From Haloferula luteola (GTDB lineage: Bacteria; Verrucomicrobiota; Verrucomicrobiia; Verrucomicrobiales; Akkermansiaceae): DNA of 64,000 bases. Of this stretch, positions 32,085 to 41,168 are shown piece after piece; position 1 is the stretch's first letter; each line of letters starts with the position of its first letter. The translations under genes and the position numbers were made by a program. The notes below the pieces were generated by a model that worked only from the letters and a program-made list of their open reading frames with translations, was not told the origin of the DNA and did not search any database. Location of the stretch: assembly GCF_014201715.1 (NCBI RefSeq), contig NZ_JACHFD010000022.1:1-64000 (forward strand). Reading direction: 5' to 3'.

Positions 32085-33293
32085 TCATTTCGCGGCTGAG
32101 CCAAGGTGAATTTCCACCGAGCTCAGCGCGGTGCGGTTGCCGGCGAGCAGGTTGAGATCGATCCAGATGCGCCCGTGGGCATCCGGCCAGAGTTGGGGAA
32201 GGATGCCGGTTTTTCCTGTTCCGGTTGCGAGAGAAAGTGTGTCGATCCCTCTGCCATAAGCAGTCACGTCGGTGACGGCATCGGCGGATCCCCCGTGACC
32301 GGTGAGGCGGATTTCGCAGGGCAGGGCAGGATCGAGCCCGGTGAGGAGGAATGCTCCGGGAAGGTCGTCGTTGCCGGCACCTTTCAGGTGATCGCCCGTG
32401 GAAAAAATGCCGGCACCGTCGGGATCGGAGTGAAAATCACCGGTGAGGGTGAGGCGCACCCCGGTGGGGTTTCCTTCGCGATCCACGAGTACGGCCTGAT
32501 GTTCGCCGGCGCGCAAGGTCGCCCCAGGGCGATCCGGGAACAGGGCGTTGCGGTGGGGAGTGTCGGTGGCGGTCGGTGGTGGACCGAAGTCGAGGTAGAG
32601 CGTGGCGCCCGGGGCGGGGGCCTCGGGATTGGAAAATGCGGGAAGGTTCGGTGCCACCGTGGCGGCAAGTTCTGGGGCCAGCATGCGGACCCATTCGGCG
32701 TAGCCATCGGGATTCAGATGAACGGGATCCACATAGAGGGCATCGAGGGTGGTGGGCCCCAGAGCATCGAAGAATGCAGGGAAGTCGATGAAGCGGGCGT
32801 GAGGATCTTTCTCCAGAGTTTCGCGGATGAGGCGATTGGCGGTGTCCCTGGCTGCCGTCGTGGAGCCATTGGCTGGAGTCCGAGTCATCCCGAGAAACAG
32901 GAACGGCAGCTCCGGTGAAGTTTGGCGCAGGAGTCGATGAAAGCGGAGGAAGTCTTCGTGGACCTCTTCTCCGCTGTGCCCGTTGGTAAGATCGTTGGTT
33001 CCGGCCCACATGACGATGGCCGACGGCTGGAGGGGAAAGAGGATGAACGGTGCGGCATCATCCATTTCCGCTAACCAGGAGCCCCCCCACCCGCGTTGGA
33101 CGATTCGGTATTGAGGGAAGTCCCGATGCAGGGATTCCCAGCGGCGGATGCTGGAGCTGCCGATGAAGACGACGGCACCCGGTTCGAGGGGATCCGCTTG
33201 GTCCTGCCGCACCCAGTCGGCGAGGTGGGCAGGAGGTTCCTGAGCGGCGAGGAGGGAAGTGAGAGAGGCTAAAGCGAACAGGGTGCGGGACAT
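32085..33293 (-). CDS. secreted SGNH/GDSL hydrolase with C-terminal beta-sandwich
   Basis: A 402-aa protein with signal peptide (residues 1-17, cleavage near LLAAQ). The SGNH blocks are present: block I IGSSSIRRW (nucleophile S47), block II around QRGWGGS (oxyanion glycine), block III AGTND (N100) and block V DPVHLNPDGY with catalytic Asp and His. The last 170 residues form a separate domain rich in Asp, Gly and Thr, typical of verrucomicrobial secreted enzymes. SGNH enzymes of this type are esterases, often deacetylating polysaccharides. It lies in a minus-strand run with 21-69 bp gaps, between a glutathione peroxidase and the DoxX-like gene. Confidence 0.88.
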   Translation of the reverse strand: MSRTLFALASLTSLLAAQEPPAHLADWVRQDQADPLEPGAVVFIGSSSIRRWESLHRDFPQYRIVQRGWGGSWLAEMDDAAPFILFPLQPSAIVMWAGTNDLTNGHSGEEVHEDFLRFHRLLRQTSPELPFLFLGMTRTPANGSTTAARDTANRLIRETLEKDPHARFIDFPAFFDALGPTTLDALYVDPVHLNPDGYAEWVRMLAPELAATVAPNLPAFSNPEAPAPGATLYLDFGPPPTATDTPHRNALFPDRPGATLRAGEHQAVLVDREGNPTGVRLTLTGDFHSDPDGAGIFSTGDHLKGAGNDDLPGAFLLTGLDPALPCEIRLTGHGGSADAVTDVTAYGRGIDTLSLATGTGKTGILPQLWPDAHGRIWIDLNLLAGNRTALSSVEIHLGSAAK

Positions 33294-33314
33294 GGAGCAG
33301 GCGTCGGGCGACGG

Positions 33315-33845
33315 TCATTGGAGGGCGGCCTCAATCGCAGAGGTGACCTCAGGTGAATCGGGGGTGGTGCGGGGTTCGAATCGTTGGAGCGGCTTCCCGT
33401 CCTTGGAAATCAGGAATTTGCCAAAGTTCCAGGCGACGTCGCCGGGGAAAGCTCCCTCTTTGCCGGTGAGGGCGGTGTAGAGAGGGTGTTGTTCAGGGCC
33501 CTTCACGTGGATTTTCTCCATGAGGGGAAAAGTGACGTCGTACTTCGTTTTGCAGAAGGTGACGATTTCATCCGCAGTTCCAGGTTCCTGGCCGGCGAAG
33601 TCGTTGCAGGGGAACCCGATGACGACGAGGCCTTGATCCTTGAAGCGCTGATAGAGAGCTTCGAGGGCTTCGTACTGAGGGGTGAGTCCGCACTTCGAGG
33701 CGGTATTGACGACCAGAACGACCTTGCCGTGGTAGGCGGCGAGGGAGGTTTCTTTGCCTTCGATCGTTTTGAAAGGGATCGCGGCGAGGTCGGCAGCAGA
33801 GGCGGGGATCACAGCGGCGGCAATGAGGGAAACGAGCGGTTTCAT
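33315..33845 (-). CDS. periplasmic glutathione peroxidase-family thiol peroxidase
   Basis: A 176-aa protein with a signal peptide (residues 1-17, cleavage after ASA), so it acts outside the cytoplasm. The glutathione-peroxidase tetrad is complete: C52 (NTASKCGLT), Q86 (GQEPG), W139 and N140 (VAWNFGKF). The second cysteine motif FPCNDF (C80) is also present. Cys in place of selenocysteine and this motif make a thioredoxin-dependent peroxidase the likely activity. An open frame extends to 33947, but ATG 33845 starts the signal peptide. Role: removal of peroxides at the cell envelope. Confidence 0.9.
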   Translation of the reverse strand: MKPLVSLIAAAVIPASAADLAAIPFKTIEGKETSLAAYHGKVVLVVNTASKCGLTPQYEALEALYQRFKDQGLVVIGFPCNDFAGQEPGTADEIVTFCKTKYDVTFPLMEKIHVKGPEQHPLYTALTGKEGAFPGDVAWNFGKFLISKDGKPLQRFEPRTTPDSPEVTSAIEAALQ

Positions 33846-33897
33846 CCCGCGCACCCTAGGTTCATTTCCCGGGTGCGCAAGATGTCCGGAGCGGGAC

Positions 33898-36800
33898 TCA
33901 GGGCAAGGGACCCTCGACGAGGCGGAAGAAGCGCCTGGGATCGTCAATCGTGGAGACCGGCCATTCGATCGAATGGATCGAGTTGGGAGCGGTGAATTCG
34001 GAGTCTTCGAGCGGTGCGAGGTCGGTCAGGCTGGTTCCGGCTTCGAGGTGGTAGACTGAGCCAATGAGAAGTCCGTCGAAGCCGAGGGTGATCGAATCAT
34101 GCGTTTCCGAAAGCGTCACCGAAACCGACCGCGGGGTCGCGGGGGGTGGCGTCGAGTTCGGGTCATTGGGATCTGTTCCTGCGAGGTATTCGTAGCCATC
34201 GCTGGCGCCATCGCCATCCGAATCCGGGTTGACCGGGTTGGTGCCGGTGGTGAGGTATTCCTCGAGGTTGGTGAGGCCATCGGCATCGGCGTCCCCGTCG
34301 GCGGTGAGATCGTCGAGGTTGTTGACGCCTGTGAAGGATAGTTCCCAAGCATCGTCGAGTCCATCCCCGTCGATATCGCCGGAAGGCATTCCTTGGCCGG
34401 CTTTGAAGTTGGCCTTGATGGTGGCGGTATCGAGGGTGCCGTTCCAAATCCGGAACTCCGAGATCCGACCGTTGAAGTCGGGATCGGTGAATTCGACCGA
34501 GGCGCCGAGGGCGAATTGGTTGATTTGGATTTCCTCCAGGGACATGCCACCGAGGGAGGTGGTGTAGGTGGACAGGGTGGATCCGGGGATACCGATGTGG
34601 AAGGTGAGTTCGTCGTTCACCGGGTCCCAGACGCCCGCCACGTAGTAGTTATTGCCCGTGGTAAGGGGGGCGTTGCGGTATTTGCCGGTGGCGTAGGCTT
34701 CGGTTTCTCCGTTGTTGAAGGAGATGCTGGTGCCGAGACCATCGGTGCCGCGACGTGGGGTGAGGTCGAGGTAACCTCCTCCGGCACCGTGGCCTGCCAT
34801 GAAGACCTTCGACCAGTTGGCGACATTGATCTGACTGAACCAAGCTTCGATGGTGATGCCGTAGGGGCTGCGCAGGGTGGTGGCGAGTTCGCTGAGGCCG
34901 GTGCCGGAAGCGGCAGCGTAGTTGGCGCGAATTCCGCCGCCGGGAAGCATGAGGTTGCCCGAGGCCAGGTAGGCATCGCCCACGAGGTTGAGGTTGGCAT
35001 GTCCCACGGAGTCGAAGGCATTGTCATCGAAACCCCAACGGTGACTCAGCACGGGATCGGGGATGGCAGGGATGCTGCCGGGATCGGTGGGATCGGATCC
35101 CTTTTCCACTTCGAATCCATCGCTGAAATTGTCGCCATCCGAATCCGCCTCCAGCGGGTTGGTTCCGGTTTGATATTCGACGAGGTTGGTGAGGCCATCG
35201 TTGTCGTCATCAATCCCCGGAGCGAGATCATCGAGGTGATTGACGCCGGTGAAGGAGAACTCCCAATCGTCGGGCATGCCGTCGAGATCGAGGTCGCCTG
35301 GAGGTTGGCCCGGTCCGGCGGCGAAGCTGGCTGCGATTTCTTCTTCAGAAAGGGCGCCGCTCCAGATGCGCAATTCGTGGATCCTACCATCGAAGTCGAT
35401 CTGAGAGGTGAGCTGAACGGAGCGGCCCAGGTAGAACTCGTTGATGACGAGATCGGAGAGCTTTTTGCCATCCATGCTCTGGGTGAAGCTTTGCAGCGGG
35501 GCACCCACATCGGCCATGTGGAGGGTCATTTGATCCCGCACCGGATCCCAAATGCAGGCGATGTAGGTATCTTGGTATTCGTAGTCGGGGTGGGTGAGGC
35601 CAGGGACAAAGGCTCCCATGAGCGAGGTCTCCGAGGTTCCATCTTGGATGGCGATGTCACTGAGGTTTTCCCCATCACCACGTTTCGGCGTCATGGAAAG
35701 GTAGCTGCCGTTGTAGCCGCGGCCTGCCATGAAGAGTTTCGCCCAATTCCGTGCCCAACCTTGCTGGACCCAGAACTCGATGGTCACGGCATAGGATTGA
35801 TTGATGGTAGCGGCGAGTTCCGTGAGGTTGGTGCCGGTTGCGGTGGCATAGTCGCGTTGATAGCCGGCACCGGGGAGGTCCAGAGAGCCGGAGTTGACGG
35901 AGGCATTGCCCACCAATTCGAAGTCGGCGGAGCCGACGTTGTCGGAGGTGTCGACGTCGAACGAGTAACGGTGGGCAAGCACCGCGCTGGGGACGCTATT
36001 TGGATCGGTCGGATCGGTGTTGCGAAGCCGTTCGATGTAATCGGAGAACAGATCGTCGTCGGTGTCAGTGTCGGTGGGATCGGAGCTGAGTTCTCCGTCA
36101 TTGTATTCGTCGGCGTCGGACAGGCCATCGCCGTCGAAGTCGCCAGTGCCCGGCCCCGGACCATTGCCGGCGGAAAGATTGCCATCGAGGTCGGCCAGTG
36201 AGGTGATGCCGTCGAAGGACAGCTCCCAGGCGTCGGGCAATCCATCGAGGTCTTCATCCCCTGGTGGATTGGGTCCTGCGGCGAAGTTGGCGGCGACGCG
36301 GTTGTCATCGAGGGCCCCTCGCCAGATGCGGAATTCATTGATCCATCCTTCGAAGTCTTGATCGTCGAAGGAAACGGCAGCGCCGAGGAGGAATTGATCG
36401 ATATTGAGATCTCCCAACTCAAGTCCGCCGAGGGAGCCAACGGGGAACTTGGAAAGGGTTCCGCCGACCGGGCCCATGTGGAGCACCAGTTGGTTGTCGG
36501 ATTCATTCCAGATGGCGGCAAAGTAGTAGGGGGTGCCGTCGGGCACGGTGGCCCCCGTGGTCATCACATTGGTTTCGGTTCCTCCGTTGGTGCGGAGGGA
36601 GATGCTGCTGACGTTGTCATTCGAGCCCCGTCGGGGGGTGAAGTCGAGGTAGTCGGCCGCATCGGCTTGTCCGGCCATGAAGACCTTGGCCCAATTGCGA
36701 GCAGCTGTTTGGTTGAACCAACCCTCGATGGTGATGGCGTTGTTGTCCGAAAGAGTCTCTGCCACGGCGGTCAGCGATTCGTTCTCGGCGGCTGCGTAAT

Positions 36801-38955
36801 GGGTGCGCACGCCCCCGCCGCCGGGAAGGTTGAGGTATCCATCGGCCACTGTCGCATTGCCGTGGAGGGTCAGCTCGGCGTCGCTGACCGTATCCGTGCT
36901 GTCTTCATTGAAGGAGAAGCGGTGGGCGAGGCTGACTGGAGGGCGAGCCCCGGTGTCGAGGACGGTGACGACGACTCGGATGGTCTCGTTGAGAGCGGCA
37001 TTGGTCGAGTCGGTGACAAGGACGTAGAATTCGAGCTCGGCAGGATCATTCCAGCCGGAGGTGAGGGCGGAGTAATCGATGACTGATGGCCGGGCGACGG
37101 TGATGATGCCATTGGCGTCGATCGCGAAGGCTCCATTTTCGTTGCCGGATGCGATTGAGAATCCAAGGGTGGCCGCGCCGTGATCGGCATACGGGAGGAT
37201 CTGACCCACGTCGGTGCCGATCGGCGAGAATTCGCCGACGCTGAAGCGTTTCGGAGCTAAAGCACCTTGGATCAGGCCGTTGATTTCGTAGTGACCGAGC
37301 GAGGCGTAGTCGGAGTAGCCGTTGCTGGGAGGGCTACCGAAGCCGACGCCATCGACATGGATGGTATAGGATCCGGCAGGCAGGACGTCCATGTAGAGCG
37401 TGGCACCCAGAGTGGTGGCTGAATTGGAGGTCAAGATGGCGGTGCCGGAGCTGTCTCGGAGCACCACGGAAAGATCGAGATTCGGCCCTTCCGCCACGGG
37501 GTTGATGACCAGATTCAGGCGGCCACCGGTGGTCGTGAAGGAGAAAACGTCGACGTCCGCGCGGGTCGTGATGATGCCGTCGTCATCGACGGCGGAGCCA
37601 TAGAGTTCGAGGGCGCTGGCAGCGGCCACCGTATCGCCGTGATCGTCAGCGCGCAGGTCGACGGCATTGAAAGTGTCCATCACGGCTAGGTCATCCTCGG
37701 TGTTGTTGGCATCGGGATATTCGCCCTTGGACCATTGGGTGACGTTTTCATAGTAGCCGGCACCCATGATGGGGGCCCAGCCGGTGTCTCCCGATCCGTG
37801 GCCGGTGTAGTAACCGACATCGGGGGTTTGGCCATCATGGCTGAGACCGAGAGTGTGTCCGATCTCGTGGGAAATCACCTCAGCAGAGGTTTTCCCCGTG
37901 GTATAGAAGGCCCAGCAAACAACCTCCGCAGCCGAGTTCCATGAACCGAGGTAGGCGACCCCACCAGCTGTCGGAGCAGCGGTGTTGGTGGGGGTGATCA
38001 TGATGCGCTGGCGATTGGTGGCGTTGGCGTCCAGGTAGACCTGGAGGTCAGTGGTCACGTTGATGTTGAAGGGCGCGAAGTCTTCGGCGACGCGGGCCCA
38101 AACTTGCATGATTTGGGCATTGCTGGCGCCAGAGGGTTCGGCATCGAAATCGCCCCAACCGTCGAAGGGGCCTTCTCCTCCATCGAAGTCGAGGTAGATG
38201 ACCCCGGCCTGGCCGGGCTGGCTGTTGAGAGGGATGACGCCATTCTGATAGGCGGGAATGTCGACGTCGGTGGGGTGCTCCAGCGGAACCAACGGTTCGG
38301 GTTCCCAATCGCTAGGTGCCTGAGGAAGGGTCACGCAGCTAACTTTATCAGCGGCGGCGAGTTGGAGTTGGGGCTCGCCATCGGGGCCTTCCTTGAGCAA
38401 CCAACCATCTTTCAGGGTGGGGATTCGGATCGCGCCTTCGTAGGCGCCGGAGGCAATGCCTTCGGGTTGTTTGACGAAGAAGAAGGTGCCTTCATCCGGT
38501 GCGACGACGGCGCCGGTGATCATTTCCCATGAGCCATCGGGCTTGGTCGTGGCTCGCTGGATGTGCAGCTGGGCGATTTTGCCGCCGGGAAGTCGGAGGT
38601 CCACAGTGCCTTGATCCTTCGCCCATCGATCGAAGGTGGCATCGTCGAAGCTGATCTTGGGCTCGCGGATGGCGACCGTCATGGGAAGGTCGGGACGATC
38701 ATGGAGTTTGCCAGGGGTGGCTGAGGTCGCCGCGGTGGATCCAGGGGGAGTCGTGTTTGTGGCAGGATTTGCTGGATCAGACTGCGAGGATCCAGACGCA
38801 CTTTCAGACGCCAAGTGAGGATCCGTCGAAGAGGTCTGGGACGGCGAGATGGAGGTCGTGTCTTGACGGGCTCCCCGATGGATCAGGGTGGGCACCGAAA
38901 CGACGCCGACTCCCAGCGCCGTGAGGGCAAGGAGAGAGGTTTTTTTGGAGGGCAT
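33898..38955 (-). CDS. giant secreted metzincin with three LamG domains and type-3 repeats
   Basis: A 1685-aa secreted protein and paralogue of the metzincin at 14691-16754. It has a signal or anchor helix (8-24) and a propeptide-like region to about 230. The catalytic domain has HEIGHTLGLSHD at 363-374 and a Met-turn-like APIMGAGYY. A PPC-like domain (about 450-570) and a cadherin-like domain (about 575-665) follow. Three LamG-type concanavalin modules lie at about 677-885, 993-1208 and 1303-1511. Each is followed by DxDxDGLxDAWE calcium-binding repeats of thrombospondin type 3. The C-terminus is a beta domain ending RRFFRLVEGPLP, the same style of end as the 4955-aa protein. The LamG modules probably bind glycans and target the protease. 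No sorting motif was seen. Confidence 0.9.
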   Translation of the reverse strand: MPSKKTSLLALTALGVGVVSVPTLIHRGARQDTTSISPSQTSSTDPHLASESASGSSQSDPANPATNTTPPGSTAATSATPGKLHDRPDLPMTVAIREPKISFDDATFDRWAKDQGTVDLRLPGGKIAQLHIQRATTKPDGSWEMITGAVVAPDEGTFFFVKQPEGIASGAYEGAIRIPTLKDGWLLKEGPDGEPQLQLAAADKVSCVTLPQAPSDWEPEPLVPLEHPTDVDIPAYQNGVIPLNSQPGQAGVIYLDFDGGEGPFDGWGDFDAEPSGASNAQIMQVWARVAEDFAPFNINVTTDLQVYLDANATNRQRIMITPTNTAAPTAGGVAYLGSWNSAAEVVCWAFYTTGKTSAEVISHEIGHTLGLSHDGQTPDVGYYTGHGSGDTGWAPIMGAGYYENVTQWSKGEYPDANNTEDDLAVMDTFNAVDLRADDHGDTVAAASALELYGSAVDDDGIITTRADVDVFSFTTTGGRLNLVINPVAEGPNLDLSVVLRDSSGTAILTSNSATTLGATLYMDVLPAGSYTIHVDGVGFGSPPSNGYSDYASLGHYEINGLIQGALAPKRFSVGEFSPIGTDVGQILPYADHGAATLGFSIASGNENGAFAIDANGIITVARPSVIDYSALTSGWNDPAELEFYVLVTDSTNAALNETIRVVVTVLDTGARPPVSLAHRFSFNEDSTDTVSDAELTLHGNATVADGYLNLPGGGGVRTHYAAAENESLTAVAETLSDNNAITIEGWFNQTAARNWAKVFMAGQADAADYLDFTPRRGSNDNVSSISLRTNGGTETNVMTTGATVPDGTPYYFAAIWNESDNQLVLHMGPVGGTLSKFPVGSLGGLELGDLNIDQFLLGAAVSFDDQDFEGWINEFRIWRGALDDNRVAANFAAGPNPPGDEDLDGLPDAWELSFDGITSLADLDGNLSAGNGPGPGTGDFDGDGLSDADEYNDGELSSDPTDTDTDDDLFSDYIERLRNTDPTDPNSVPSAVLAHRYSFDVDTSDNVGSADFELVGNASVNSGSLDLPGAGYQRDYATATGTNLTELAATINQSYAVTIEFWVQQGWARNWAKLFMAGRGYNGSYLSMTPKRGDGENLSDIAIQDGTSETSLMGAFVPGLTHPDYEYQDTYIACIWDPVRDQMTLHMADVGAPLQSFTQSMDGKKLSDLVINEFYLGRSVQLTSQIDFDGRIHELRIWSGALSEEEIAASFAAGPGQPPGDLDLDGMPDDWEFSFTGVNHLDDLAPGIDDDNDGLTNLVEYQTGTNPLEADSDGDNFSDGFEVEKGSDPTDPGSIPAIPDPVLSHRWGFDDNAFDSVGHANLNLVGDAYLASGNLMLPGGGIRANYAAASGTGLSELATTLRSPYGITIEAWFSQINVANWSKVFMAGHGAGGGYLDLTPRRGTDGLGTSISFNNGETEAYATGKYRNAPLTTGNNYYVAGVWDPVNDELTFHIGIPGSTLSTYTTSLGGMSLEEIQINQFALGASVEFTDPDFNGRISEFRIWNGTLDTATIKANFKAGQGMPSGDIDGDGLDDAWELSFTGVNNLDDLTADGDADADGLTNLEEYLTTGTNPVNPDSDGDGASDGYEYLAGTDPNDPNSTPPPATPRSVSVTLSETHDSITLGFDGLLIGSVYHLEAGTSLTDLAPLEDSEFTAPNSIHSIEWPVSTIDDPRRFFRLVEGPLP

Positions 38956-39111
38956 CTTGGGTGGATTTTTTATCGTCCGAATTTTTTCTTACAGCTGTTA
39001 GGAAATAAAACCGGGCTCATCTTACGTAGACCGCGGCGAAAACCTTGTGTGAAAATTGCCTCAGATGAGGAATGTCACCGAATGCAATTCCATGGATAGT
39101 GGATAAGGGAT

Positions 39112-39576
39112 TCATTTCAAATGACGTAATGCGTCAGCCACGGCGATAGGGAGGCTGACAGGTCCTTGGCCACCGAGTCGATGGTCGATTTCTTCGAGGC
39201 GCTGGATCAGATCGCGGACGTCATTTCGCTTCGCGGGTCCACCGGCTGCTGGGCAATAGTGGGTGCGACAGCCGAAGGGTCGGCCTTCGTAGATGCGACA
39301 ACGTGCGGTCCGCGGATCGAGGAAAGGGCAGGCGCCGTCGGGAGGGTTTTCCAGAGTTTTTCTTCCGGCGGCTCGCCACGCTTTGGCGGCAACAAAGGCT
39401 TCGCCACGAGTGAGATAGGGGGTGTGCCCGACGAGGCGAAAGCGGCAGCAATCGGCCAGGCCGGTGCATTGTCGTTCGATGGGACGCTGCTGCCACTCGG
39501 CATAGATTTCACGCACTTCGCGGAGTGCTTGGGGCAGGTCAGGATGGCGTTTCATGGCATCCACGGAGTTCCCCAC
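39112..39576 (-). CDS. YkgJ-type cysteine-cluster protein
   Basis: A 154-aa cytoplasmic protein with a Cys pattern of the YkgJ/CxxxxxCC family: CTGLADCC, then CPFLDPRTARCRIYEGRPFGCRTHYC. The eight or so cysteines probably bind zinc or an Fe-S cluster. Function of the family is unknown. The GTG at 39576 gives the longest form; ATG 39555 (MKRHPDLPQ) is an equally good start. It is followed on the same strand, after 156 bp, by the LamG metzincin gene. Confidence 0.85.
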   Translation of the reverse strand: MGNSVDAMKRHPDLPQALREVREIYAEWQQRPIERQCTGLADCCRFRLVGHTPYLTRGEAFVAAKAWRAAGRKTLENPPDGACPFLDPRTARCRIYEGRPFGCRTHYCPAAGGPAKRNDVRDLIQRLEEIDHRLGGQGPVSLPIAVADALRHLK

Positions 39577-39632
39577 TCTCGGATCGAAGACAAGTTTTCA
39601 AACATGGAGATAAGGGCGTTGATCCGAGTTAG

Positions 39633-39654
39633 GGACTTAGGGATAGGGAAGTCC
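39633..39654. repeat. short hairpin next to the long one
   Basis: GGACTT (39633-39638) and AAGTCC (39649-39654) form a 6-bp stem with a ten-base loop, seven bases before the long hairpin. Confidence 0.5.
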
Positions 39655-39660
39655 AAACGG

Positions 39661-39717
39661 ATCCTCGGAATCACCTTGCTTCCAAGGAACCTTTCTTGGA
39701 ACCGAGGTGATGAGGAT
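39661..39717. repeat. long segmented hairpin, 57 nt
   Basis: Three successive arm pairs are perfectly complementary: ATCCTC/GAGGAT (6 bp), ATCACCT/AGGTGAT (7 bp) and TTCCAAG/CTTGGAA (7 bp). A three-base bulge (GGA) separates the first two, a 3x3 internal loop (TGC/CCG) the next, and an eight-base loop closes the hairpin. The total of 20 base pairs is far more than expected by chance. It could be a terminator-like structure, a small RNA or a dispersed palindromic repeat. Confidence 0.7.
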
Positions 39718-39917
39718 TCGAGTGATGATGGAGTGCCCTATCGTTGCCATGTTTCCCCGGTTTCTAGAGACGCGGGTGGGCGGGATTGATCGAATCCTTT
39801 GGCTTGTTTTCAGAGGGTGAAAGTGTTGGGGGTCTGACGGTTGGATCGGGTGTGCGGAGATCGGGTCGTGAAGCTCTTCTTATGCATGATCTTGGGGGGA
39901 ATCGTGATGGGTTCGCT

Positions 39918-40466
39918 TCATTCGTGGTCCTGTAAATCTCTCTTTGTAAAGGAAATCGGAGGATTTTGAAGGGTGCCGTGGGTGGAGTTGGGTGACGGGG
40001 AAGAAACCGGAGGGGATAGACTGAGCTGGCTTTTCCAGTTTTTGAAGACGTAGAAATGGATGCGTTTGAGCCCAAGGGAAAAGCCCCATTCTTTGATCAG
40101 AGAAAAGGGAGAGGTGGCTTTGAGTTGGGTGGAGCGGGTGACGCGAAGTCCATGGGACAGGGGAATGATGTGAAAGGTCTCGCGGAGTGATTGAACTTGA
40201 TGGGCCCAGCAGTGATCGGTGGAGACCATTTCGAAGGTGAGTCGGGATGGCGGTGACCACTCGGTGATGCGCTGAATGATGTGGCCTCGGTCGGAATGGC
40301 AGTGCCGTATCGATCCCACGCCACCCTCAGAGTCGGGGAGTTCGCAGGAGAGAGGTTGTGGAAGCCCCAGGCAGAAGCATCCGGGGAGGTTCATCGAAGA
40401 TCGGGTGAGGAGCGGCCAGAGCTGCTCAGGGGAAGCGGGAATGGTGATGGCGGTTTGGATGCGCAT
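39918..40466 (-). CDS. SRPBCC (START-like) family protein
   Basis: A 182-aa cytoplasmic protein. The N-terminus (QTAITIPASPEQLWPLLT) is the typical first strand and helix of the SRPBCC superfamily. A TEWSPPSRLTFEMV strand and an LRETFHIIPLSHGLRVTRST pair fit the antiparallel sheet. The fold forms a hydrophobic cavity for small ligands; the ligand is unknown. The last 35 residues are Pro/Ser-rich and irregular. It is 27 bp downstream of the exonuclease gene on the same strand and may belong to its operon. Confidence 0.72.
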   Translation of the reverse strand: MRIQTAITIPASPEQLWPLLTRSSMNLPGCFCLGLPQPLSCELPDSEGGVGSIRHCHSDRGHIIQRITEWSPPSRLTFEMVSTDHCWAHQVQSLRETFHIIPLSHGLRVTRSTQLKATSPFSLIKEWGFSLGLKRIHFYVFKNWKSQLSLSPPVSSPSPNSTHGTLQNPPISFTKRDLQDHE

Positions 40467-40493
40467 CCGAGGATCTCCGGGTGGGAGGGTGGT

Positions 40494-41168
40494 TCAATTG
40501 AAGGGAAGATCGCCGAGAACGAGGTCGCGGCCGAGCTTTCGACGCAGGCGGGCGCAGAGGAGAAGGAAGATTTGGGCGGTGGCGAAGGTGTCGCCATCTG
40601 CGGTGTGGCGTTCCCAGATCGAGAGTCCGAGGTGGGCGCACACTTCATCGAGTCCGGGAGGGCGTTGGTTCGAATAGCCGGTGCGGCGGAAGGCATCGAG
40701 AACCCGCATGGAGAGGAGCGCGGTGTCGAGGGTTCGATTGCGCAGAGGGGTATGAAAGTGTCGGCGCATGGCAGCGTTGAGCATGCCGATGTCGAAGCCA
40801 ATGTGATGGCCGACGATGAGGGCTCCGGTCGCTGCGGGGAGGAGTTCTTGAAGGACCTGTCTTTCGGGGGTTCCCCCTACGGAATCGGAGGGGAGAATGG
40901 TGTGGATTCGCGTGGCGGCGGTGATTGCGACGTCGGGTTGGTGGAAAAGCCAGGAGCGCAGCCCTCCCGCTTCCGCACGGCCGTGGCGGACGGGCATGGC
41001 GGCAACGGAGAGAAGCCGGTCGGTGGAAAGGTTGAAGCCGGTCGTTTCCGCGTCGAGGACGAGGAAGGAAAGTTCAGAGAAAGGGGTGTTTCGGGAAAGG
41101 CGGCGCGGGGTGCCGGCGAGGTAGCGGGCGACTTCGGGCTCCGGATGTTGGAAGAAGGGCCATTTCAT
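40494..41168 (-). CDS. DnaQ-type 3'-5' exonuclease (DEDDh)
   Basis: A 224-aa protein with all DEDDh motifs: Exo I D39-x-E41 (LDAETTGF), Exo II D126 (GHHIGFDIGML) and Exo III H188-x4-D193 (ERHTADGD). This is the fold of the proofreading epsilon subunit and of oligoribonucleases and other cellular exonucleases. The first 30 residues are an extension before the first strand. Its start overlaps the stop of the cNMP/CBS/DUF294 gene by four bases, a pairing seen in many bacteria, so the exonuclease is probably regulated together with or by that protein. No polymerase domain is attached. Confidence 0.88.
   Translation of the reverse strand: MKWPFFQHPEPEVARYLAGTPRRLSRNTPFSELSFLVLDAETTGFNLSTDRLLSVAAMPVRHGRAEAGGLRSWLFHQPDVAITAATRIHTILPSDSVGGTPERQVLQELLPAATGALIVGHHIGFDIGMLNAAMRRHFHTPLRNRTLDTALLSMRVLDAFRRTGYSNQRPPGLDEVCAHLGLSIWERHTADGDTFATAQIFLLLCARLRRKLGRDLVLGDLPFN

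Larger units (their letters stand above)
39577..39917. other. gene-free spacer containing two hairpins
   Basis: This 341-bp stretch between the YkgJ-type and SRPBCC genes has no convincing ORF of its own: the 103-codon frame in it is rich in Pro, Ser and Arg and runs into the SRPBCC gene. It contains a long imperfect hairpin (39661-39717) and a short one (39633-39654). I saw no clear promoter boxes. Confidence 0.6.

Noticed and set aside
33370-33385. GGTTCGAATC resembling a tRNA T-loop
   Set aside because: It lies inside the glutathione peroxidase coding region, and no acceptor stem, D-arm or anticodon stem could be built around it.
34393-36201. 602-codon plus-strand open frame inside the LamG metzincin gene
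   Set aside because: Antisense shadow of a repetitive, GC-rich coding region; the minus strand encodes recognisable LamG modules.
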